Part shown: one piece after another, positions 1-5,038 of the stretch
Numbering within the stretch: the first letter of the stretch is position 1
How the letters are laid out: every line of letters starts with the position of its first letter
Assembly: GCA_002399765.1 (NCBI GenBank)
Contig: DHEG01000006.1
Location: forward strand, 2,384 to 7,421
DNA from: Caryophanales bacterium UBA4856
GTDB taxonomy: Bacteria; Bacillota_I; Bacilli_A; RFN20; CAG-288
Direction of reading: 5' to 3'
Length of the DNA stretch: 5,038 nt
Position numbers and translations under genes: made by a program
Notes under the pieces: generated by a model
Database searches by the model: none
What the model was told of the DNA's origin: nothing
What the model saw: only the letters and a program-made list of their open reading frames with translations

Positions 1-144
1 GATCAGATGGCCTCGGGCACTGGCGACATCGATACCCTCTCCGCCCAGATAAAGGAGAAAGCCCAAAAGATAAAAGATCTAAAAGCTCATATCCAGTCCC
101 TCAAGAGAGGTGCCGACAATGAAGATAAAGATAAGTCCGAGTAA
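1..144 (+). CDS. 3' end of an unidentified gene, C-terminal coiled coil (partial)
   Basis: An open frame runs in from the left edge and ends at TAA 142-144, giving the last 47 residues of a protein whose start lies outside the window. The visible part has a short Gly/Ser/Asp-rich stretch, then a helix-prone segment at about residues 13-35. Its hydrophobic positions (I17, I24, L27, I31, L34) fit a heptad spacing, so a short coiled coil is likely. The tail is highly charged (Asp, Glu, Lys). The next gene begins inside this one, a 26-bp overlap in another frame, which suggests an operon and translational coupling. I do not recognise the family. Because the neighbour looks like a SHOCT-like protein, this could be the envelope-associated or regulatory partner often found beside such genes, but that rests on context only. 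Confidence 0.6.
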   Translation, partial: DQMASGTGDIDTLSAQIKEKAQKIKDLKAHIQSLKRGADNEDKDKSE

Positions 145-373
145 TGGAGATGGCTTCTTCAGCCATTTGACGCTCCATTTTCCCTTGGCATTGCTGCCTA
201 TGGCCATCCGTCTGGCAAAGAGGTTTGGTGGTGACGAGGAGTTGGAGGGATTAGATATAAGTAAAGTCAAGGATGCTTTATCAGACATCAAGGCTTATGT
301 AAAACGTAATGGTCATTTCACCATGGTCCATATAGTTTCCGGCGATGGAGACGAAGTATCAATTGAGGTCTAA
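119..373 (+). CDS. small SHOCT-like domain protein
   Basis: This encodes 84 residues starting MKIKIS. I chose ATG 119 because AGAGAGG lies 8 bases before it; the GTG at 110 in the same frame lies inside that site. The layout resembles the small SHOCT-like proteins of Gram-positive bacteria: an N-terminal beta segment (MKIKISPSNGDG), a hydrophobic stretch around residues 18-33 ending in an RLAKRF-type motif, a central LEGLDISKVKDAL helix, and a closing beta hairpin with an SGDGDEVSIEV tail. This assignment comes from memory of family sequences and is tentative. There is no signal peptide; the hydrophobic stretch is short and proline-broken, so a true membrane helix is doubtful. The gene overlaps the 3' end of the upstream gene by 26 bp and is probably co-transcribed with it. 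Such proteins often accompany DUF4097 or DUF2089 genes; their biochemical role is not established. Confidence 0.7.
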   Translation: MKIKISPSNGDGFFSHLTLHFPLALLPMAIRLAKRFGGDEELEGLDISKVKDALSDIKAYVKRNGHFTMVHIVSGDGDEVSIEV

Positions 374-386
374 TATCACTTGCCAC

Positions 387-415
387 TTGCCCCAATCCTT
401 TTTCGAAACCATAAT
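387..415 (+). promoter_or_regulatory. candidate sigma-A promoter for the lipoprotein gene
   Basis: TTGCCC (387-392) and CATAAT (410-415) are 17 bases apart and match the -35 and -10 consensus at 4/6 and 5/6 positions. This would give a leader of roughly 75 bases before the lipoprotein start. A weaker alternative is TTGCTC (421-426) with TATTTT (443-448). The rest of the 374-497 gap holds a 7-bp tandem repeat CACTTGC at 377-390 and no clear terminator for the upstream genes, so read-through is also possible. Confidence 0.35.
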
Positions 416-484
416 ATCTATTGCTCAAAGGACATAAAGAGCTATTTTTAGTACGTATTTAAAACGTTATGGTCCATAAAGGCA

Positions 485-492
485 AAAGGAGG
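485..492 (+). promoter_or_regulatory. strong Shine-Dalgarno site of the lipoprotein gene
   Basis: AAAGGAGG sits 5 bases before the ATG at 498. This near-perfect match to the 16S rRNA tail is the main reason for treating the short frame that follows as a genuine gene start rather than a chance ORF opposite oppC. Confidence 0.8.
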
Positions 493-497
493 ACAAG

Positions 498-665
498 ATG
501 TTTAAGAAAAAGAGATTGGCATTGTATGTTTTGACCTTGCCTTCTACAGGTGGAGTCCTTATAGCGTGCAATAGCAATCCAAGCAGTGGCAGCGTGAACT
601 CAAGTTCAAGTTCTTCCTCAGGTTCTTCATCCTCGAGTGGCACGGCTTGGGCGAAGGTCGCTTGA
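498..665 (+). pseudogene. 5' fragment of a lipoprotein gene, possibly a substrate-binding protein
   Basis: The frame encodes 55 residues and ends at TGA 663-665. It shows a lipoprotein export signal: basic MFKKKR, a hydrophobic core, and a lipobox VLIAC with Cys24 as the lipidated residue. A flexible linker follows at residues 25-48, almost entirely Ser with some Gly and Asn, as is common between the anchor and folded domain of Gram-positive lipoproteins. No folded domain follows. The frame runs into DNA that, on the other strand, is the interior of oppC, and stops within 20 codons. The gene therefore looks cut off just after its linker. Its position beside opp genes suggests that it was a peptide-binding protein (OppA type), but nothing in the remaining sequence proves that. 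The perfect ribosome binding site argues that it was once, or elsewhere is, an expressed gene. Confidence 0.7.
641..665. other. rearrangement or assembly junction between lipoprotein gene and oppC
   Basis: To the left the plus strand reads as a lipoprotein Ser-rich linker. To the right the minus strand reads as the OppC external domain. Neither product makes sense across the boundary: the lipoprotein frame stops at 665, and the OppC frame turns into the antisense of a Ser linker, a run of Glu, Leu and Asp at codons about 249-262. The exact breakpoint cannot be fixed, because the last lipoprotein-like and first OppC-like residues cannot be told apart here. I see no transposon end, integrase site or long repeat at the joint. 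Confidence 0.6.
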
Positions 666-1447
666 GATACGGTGTAGTCATAGGTGTTATCATCGCCACC
701 ATTGTCAAGGTAATCCTCATTGGCCGGAACCAATACTGCCTCGGCTCCCTCATCGGTCACGAAAGAGACGCTAAACTCGCCAGGCTCATAGACCGTACTC
801 GTCGGCTCACCCAAGATCCCAAAGCTGAAGGAGTAGTCATTGGCGGGATCGAAGGAAAACGAAGGAGACAGGAAACTGGCATCTTCGCCCTTGTTGGAAG
901 GAGAGACTATTATGTTGCCACCATAGGCATTCTCATTGGCCTGGCTGACGGCAGACCTATAGGTCTTTATCTTGCCGATGACCTGCTCATCCACATCGTC
1001 TATGCCATCGGGAAGCCCCGTGCTCTTCAATACCAAGATACCGGTCTTGTTCTCGCCGCCATCAAGGAAACCGGCATTCTCAAAGCCATGCCACTTAGGA
1101 GTAAGGAAAGCCAATTCGTTATCGGTGCTTTGGATGTCGTTGGTATCGGCCAAGGGGACAATCAAGGCCATGAGCATCAGAACGCCTATTATCACGAAGG
1201 CTGACAGACTGCTCTTGTTCTTGGCAAAGCGATGCAGGGCATCCTTAAGGAAAGAAGTGGGTTTTGTCTCGAAGGACTGTTCCTTGAAGATCCTCTTGCC
1301 CAAATAGACAAAGTCGGCATCGTTTATGTGGGCCTTGGAACTCAGGACATCTTCGCCAGAGTCGCGCTTGTATTCCTGTTTCATTTCTTGGCCCCCATTC
1401 TGATGCGTGGATCGATCCAGCCATAGGACAGGTCGATAAAGAGACCA

Positions 1448-1454
1448 CCCCCCC
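1448..1454 (-). other. frameshift in a run of seven Gs within oppB
   Basis: On the minus strand the codons before this run read IGL and those after it read LFIDLSYGWIDPRIR only if the run has six Gs instead of seven. Removing one base makes the whole gene 1038 bp, an exact multiple of three, ending at a TGA that overlaps the oppC ATG. Homopolymer runs are prone to both slippage mutation and sequencing error. Confidence 0.75.
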
Positions 1455-1468
1455 AATCCGATCATGGT

Positions 1469-1471
1469 TTA
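1469..1471 (-). other. in-frame premature stop (TAA) in oppB
   Basis: The context reads ..VDMAI, stop, TMIGLG.., inside what should be the final membrane helix of OppB. One base change would turn TAA into a sense codon such as TTA (Leu) or TAC (Tyr). It lies 15-17 bases from the frameshifted G run, so two independent lesions fall within about 25 bases. Confidence 0.75.
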
Positions 1472-2444
1472 GATGGCCATATCTACCATTATCACGTTAT
1501 AGTCCTTGGCTTGGATGGCCTGGACAAACAGGGTTACGATACCGGGTATGGAGTAGATCTGCTCAAGAATCATCGATCCGCTCAAGATCGAGATGAACTC
1601 ACCGATCACCATGGGAAACAGAACCACGCCCGAATTTCTCAAGGCATGGTGGACGATGGCCTGGCCTTTGGTCAAGCCCTTGGTTCGTGCCAGTACCATG
1701 AAGTCATTGGACATGACTTCCGTCAATTCGGCACGCGTGTATCTCGTGAAACTCGCCACGGAGCCCAAGGCCAAGGTGGCCACTGGTATCACATAGCCCA
1801 AAACCTTGGTCCCCACATCGGAGGTGGAGTCGGAAGGCCAGGTGGTTGGCAGCCACTTTAACTGATAGCCAAACAACGAGATCAAGAACGAGACGAGGAC
1901 GAAGCTCGGAACGGATATGAAGATCATCACCAAAGTCGAAATTATGGAGTCGGTCAGTTTGTTCTTCTTCACCGCTGCCCATATCCCCAATCCGAATCCA
2001 ACGGGGACATCTATCAAGGTGGCATATATGTTTATCTTTATCGAATAAGGAAGCCTTACGGCAATGATGGACATGATGTCTTGACCCGGTGCGATAGAAG
2101 AGGAAACGCCCCAGTTCCATTGGGTGAAAATGTTGTATATCCAACTGCCATATTGTTCCAATACGGGCTTGTAGGAGAAGTAATATTCCTTACCGGTTTG
2201 GGGATCGAGCAAGGTTATCTGGGCCGTATCCTTCAAGTTGTAAGGTATGACTTCCATATATCCCAAGTTGACTTGCTGCTGGTAGAAGCGCAGCTGATCG
2301 CTAACTTGGCCTGCCGGAGAACTGACAGGCAATAACTTCATTAGAAGATACGTCACTGACAATATTATGAATGCCGTAAAGAATATCAGGATTATTCTTT
2401 CTAATGTGTATTTCCACATAATTCCTCCAGGCAAAGCAAGATAG

Positions 2445-2450
2445 ATTATA
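2445..2450 (-). promoter_or_regulatory. -10 element of the oppBC promoter
   Basis: The minus strand carries a perfect TATAAT here, 25 bases before the oppB start, which leaves a leader of about 20 bases that contains the GGAGGA site. No good -35 is visible: the nearest TTG-type hexamer, TTGGGT, is 19 bases upstream, so either the promoter is weak or it relies on an activator. Confidence 0.5.
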
Positions 2451-2501
2451 TGACAACAACCGCCAAAGAACCCAACTACTATTTAACACCAAGCCTACAG
2501 G

Positions 2502-2533
2502 ATTCCATACCAATCGCAAACGACTTATGGAAT
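2502..2533. repeat. 8-bp inverted repeat before the small membrane protein gene
   Basis: ATTCCATA (2502-2509) and TATGGAAT (2526-2533) are perfect inverted copies separated by 16 bases, ending 7 bases before the ATG at 2541. This could be an operator shared by the divergent oppB promoter and the downstream gene, or an mRNA hairpin close to a start codon that has no clear Shine-Dalgarno site. The function is inferred from position only. Confidence 0.4.
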
Positions 2534-2540
2534 AGAATAA

Positions 2541-2960
2541 ATGGTAATGAAACAAACTTTTTCCAAGAAGACGATAACGATTAACTGCCTAATCGCCTTG
2601 ATGGTTGCCTTTTCTTTCTTTGCCATGGCATATTTTCTCACCGACAGTTCCTTGTCCTCGGTGAAATTGTCTAATTCCTTTGCCATCGGTGGCGCTATGG
2701 ATCTAGTCACCGCTTTGCTGTACTGGATTTCATCCCTGGGGACCTTCGACATCGTCTCTTACGGCCTGATGATCTTTTGGGGTTATCTCTTCCGGAGATC
2801 GTACCGGGACAAATACGGGACCTATTATGATTATTCACAGGAGAAGAAAGCCGAGAGAACGAGATATAAGGCTAAGAGAAAGGCATTGCTAATTCCTTAC
2901 GGAACAATAGGCATCGTATTTTTGATCGTTGGCTTGATCCTGGCCTTCTTCAGATTCTAG
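2541..2960 (+). CDS. small membrane protein, possibly DUF3899-like
   Basis: This encodes 139 residues from ATG 2541, or 137 from the nearby ATG 2547 (MKQTFSKK); no ribosome binding site decides between them. The protein has a basic N-terminus, a hydrophobic helix at about 12-33, a second at about 45-66 and a third at about 116-137. Between helices two and three lies LGTFDIVSYGLMIFWGYLFRR (65-85), whose first part FD..SYG is reminiscent of the DUF3899 membrane family, and then a strongly basic, Tyr/Lys/Arg-rich loop (85-114). The positive loop suggests a cytoplasmic location for residues 85-114. Function is unknown and the family call is tentative. The gene diverges from oppB and converges on groEL, so it is probably a single-gene unit ending at the terminator 10 bases beyond its stop. 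Confidence 0.8.
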   Translation: MVMKQTFSKKTITINCLIALMVAFSFFAMAYFLTDSSLSSVKLSNSFAIGGAMDLVTALLYWISSLGTFDIVSYGLMIFWGYLFRRSYRDKYGTYYDYSQEKKAERTRYKAKRKALLIPYGTIGIVFLIVGLILAFFRF

Positions 2961-2969
2961 CCAAATGAA

Positions 2970-2998
2970 AAAAGCACAGGCTTGACACCTGTGCTTTT
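2970..2998. terminator. bidirectional Rho-independent terminator
   Basis: A perfect 11-bp stem (AAAAGCACAGG / CCTGTGCTTTT) with a 7-base loop lies between two convergent genes. On the minus strand the stem is followed by a run of six Ts, making a strong groEL terminator; on the plus strand it gives a shorter T run for the membrane protein gene. Distances to the two stop codons are 9 and 21 bases. Confidence 0.92.
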
Positions 2999-3019
2999 CT
3001 GCTGGACTCAGTCTTGGAA

Positions 3020-4657
<1,638 letters not shown>

Positions 4658-4671
4658 CTAGGCAGCAAACC

Positions 4672-4950
4672 TTAGTCGAGAACGGCGATGATATCTTCAG
4701 CCTTAATCAAAAGGTACTTCTTGTCGCCTTCCTTGTAGTCGTTGCTTGAATACTTCTTGAACAAGACCTTCTGACCAACCTTTACGTCAATGGGGACAAC
4801 ATTGCCCTTGTCATCTTTGGCGCCGGGGCCGACAGCCACGACGGTTGCAACGCCATTGTCGTCCTCTTTGCTCTTGATGATAATGCCCCCAACGTTCTTC
4901 TCTTCGGGGCCAGTCTCCAATACGACATAGTCTCTCAATGGTTTAATCAT
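4672..4950 (-). CDS. groES: co-chaperonin GroES (Hsp10)
   Basis: GroES forms the seven-membered lid on the GroEL ring. The protein is 92 residues, slightly short of the usual 94-97. It starts IKPLRDYVVL, where most members have PL.DRV; here Tyr replaces the Arg. The mobile loop is at about 16-31, with the GG-hydrophobic tripeptide GGIII (21-25) that docks on GroEL apical helices; the usual sequence is GGIVL. The beta-barrel segments follow, including VKVGQKVLFKKY (56-67) and the typical ending LLIKAEDIIAVLD. AGGAGG lies 5 bases before the ATG, an ideal ribosome binding site. The gene comes first in the groES-groEL operon, the standard bacterial order. Confidence 0.97.
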   Translation of the reverse strand: MIKPLRDYVVLETGPEEKNVGGIIIKSKEDDNGVATVVAVGPGAKDDKGNVVPIDVKVGQKVLFKKYSSNDYKEGDKKYLLIKAEDIIAVLD

Positions 4951-4955
4951 TGCAT

Positions 4956-4961
4956 CCTCCT
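4956..4961 (-). promoter_or_regulatory. ribosome binding site of groES
   Basis: The minus strand reads AGGAGG followed by five bases and the groES ATG, a full consensus match that fixes the start codon. Confidence 0.85.
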
Positions 4962-4997
4962 ATGCGCTAATTAATGGTTCTTCATTGACCGCAAAGT

Positions 4998-5025
4998 AAT
5001 ATAGCACCGGAATTAGCAAAGTCAA
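4998..5025 (-). promoter_or_regulatory. sigma-A-type promoter of groES-groEL
   Basis: On the minus strand TTGACT (5025-5020) and TATATT (5003-4998) are separated by 16 bases, matching the consensus at 5/6 positions each. This puts the transcript start near 4991 and gives a leader of about 40 bases. A 7-bp direct repeat (ACTTTGC on the minus strand, at 5022-5016 and 4997-4991) brackets the -10 and spacer. No full CIRCE operator is visible; only TAGCAC at 5002-5007 matches the core of one half-site. Confidence 0.7.
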
Positions 5026-5038
5026 CCTGCAAGTGCCA

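Larger units (their letters stand above)
467..1384 (-). pseudogene. oppC: oligopeptide ABC transporter permease OppC, truncated and chimeric at 3' end
   Basis: OppC is one of the two membrane permease subunits of the Opp peptide importer. The start at ATG 1384-1382 overlaps the original oppB stop as ATGA, the usual coupling of these genes. The real OppC portion is about 245 residues: a charged cytoplasmic N-terminus (1-57), one membrane helix (about 61-79), a segment FLTPKWHGFENAGFLDG (93-109) resembling the OppC loop that usually reads like LPPKIPG.., and then a long hydrophilic external domain. The frame should continue to the YWFGTD-like motif, five more helices and the EAA loop that docks the ATPase. 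None of these is present. From about codon 247 it reads the antisense of the lipoprotein gene and ends at 467. An in-frame ATG at 1465 lies in oppB sequence and is not the true start. The product cannot be a working permease. Confidence 0.75.
1381..2419 (-). pseudogene. oppB: oligopeptide ABC transporter permease OppB, interrupted near the C-terminus
   Basis: OppB pairs with OppC to form the membrane channel of the Opp peptide importer. The start is ATG 2419, with GGAGGA directly upstream; an earlier in-frame ATG at 2434 lies ahead of that site. The frame gives 316 residues before a TAA at 1471-1469. It has a first helix at about 8-28, an external loop at 30-127, further helices near 128-150, 157-180, 205-224 and 267-287, and the EAA loop at about 229-263 with the conserved ARTKG Gly at 248, which contacts the OppD/OppF ATPases. 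Past the TAA, and after removing one G from the run at 1448-1454, the sequence continues as a typical OppB tail ending in DLSYGWIDPRIRMGAKK with TGA at 1383-1381, for a total of 345 residues. The last helix is thus lost through two lesions. The 5' nine-tenths look intact. Confidence 0.85.

Noticed and set aside
377..390. Two tandem copies of CACTTGC as a repeat array
   Set aside because: Only two 7-bp copies, with no spacers or further units; not a CRISPR or iteron array.
450..466. Imperfect palindrome ACGTATTTAAAACGT as an operator
   Set aside because: Four-base arms that are self-complementary arise easily in AT-rich intergenic DNA; there is too little to support a site.
537..554. LPSTG motif in the lipoprotein (residues 14-18), similar to a sortase signal
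   Set aside because: It lies in the hydrophobic core of the N-terminal signal peptide, not before a C-terminal anchor, so it is coincidental.
647..1204. Plus-strand open frame of 185 codons downstream of the lipoprotein fragment
   Set aside because: It is antisense to recognisable OppC sequence, has no ribosome binding site or known domain, and is not in frame with the lipoprotein.
1385..1465. N-terminal extension of OppC from the ATG at 1465
   Set aside because: This DNA is the out-of-frame tail of oppB; the real start at 1384 overlaps the oppB stop as ATGA.
5002..5007. TAGCAC as a CIRCE half-site
   Set aside because: Only 6 of 9 bases match and the second half at the required spacing is absent.

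Overview
The window looks like chromosomal DNA from a Gram-positive (Bacillota-type) bacterium of mid GC content. The chaperonin is of the low-GC Gram-positive GroEL type, the ribosome binding sites are strong AGGAGG-like sites, and the other recognisable genes (an Opp-type peptide permease, a Cys-anchored lipoprotein with a Ser-rich linker, a small SHOCT-like protein) fit that group. The long extracytoplasmic insert in OppC makes me think of Erysipelotrichales or relatives of the Mollicutes, but that is a guess. No phage, transposon, CRISPR, tRNA or rRNA sequence is visible.

Layout, left to right. At 1-373 (+) are the 3' end of an unidentified gene with a short coiled coil and an overlapping small SHOCT-like gene. 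At 374-497 is a 124-bp intergenic region with a possible promoter and a perfect Shine-Dalgarno site. At 498-665 (+) is the 5' end only of a lipoprotein gene (signal peptide, lipobox Cys, Ser-rich linker). At about 641-665 it runs head-on into the interior of oppC, which lies on the other strand. oppC (from 1384 leftward) keeps its N-terminus, first membrane helix and part of a large external domain, but has lost the permease core. oppB (2419-1381, minus) is nearly complete, but its last 30 codons contain an in-frame TAA and a one-base frameshift in a run of seven Gs. Its original stop overlaps the oppC start (ATGA). At 2420-2540 is a divergent intergenic region with an oppB promoter and an 8-bp inverted repeat. 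At 2541-2960 (+) is a small membrane protein, followed by a bidirectional terminator at 2970-2998. At 3020-4950 (minus) is an intact groES-groEL operon with a sigma-A-type promoter just upstream.

Functionally there are two stories. groES-groEL is a normal, intact housekeeping chaperonin operon. It has no recognisable CIRCE operator in the leader present, and it shows some unusual substitutions in the GroEL apical domain. The peptide uptake locus is broken in at least three places (oppB stop, oppB frameshift, oppC/lipoprotein junction), so as written it cannot encode a working transporter. This is either a decaying or rearranged locus or a sequence or assembly problem. I see no convincing new biological system; the rearranged opp region and the divergent chaperonin pair are the points most worth checking.
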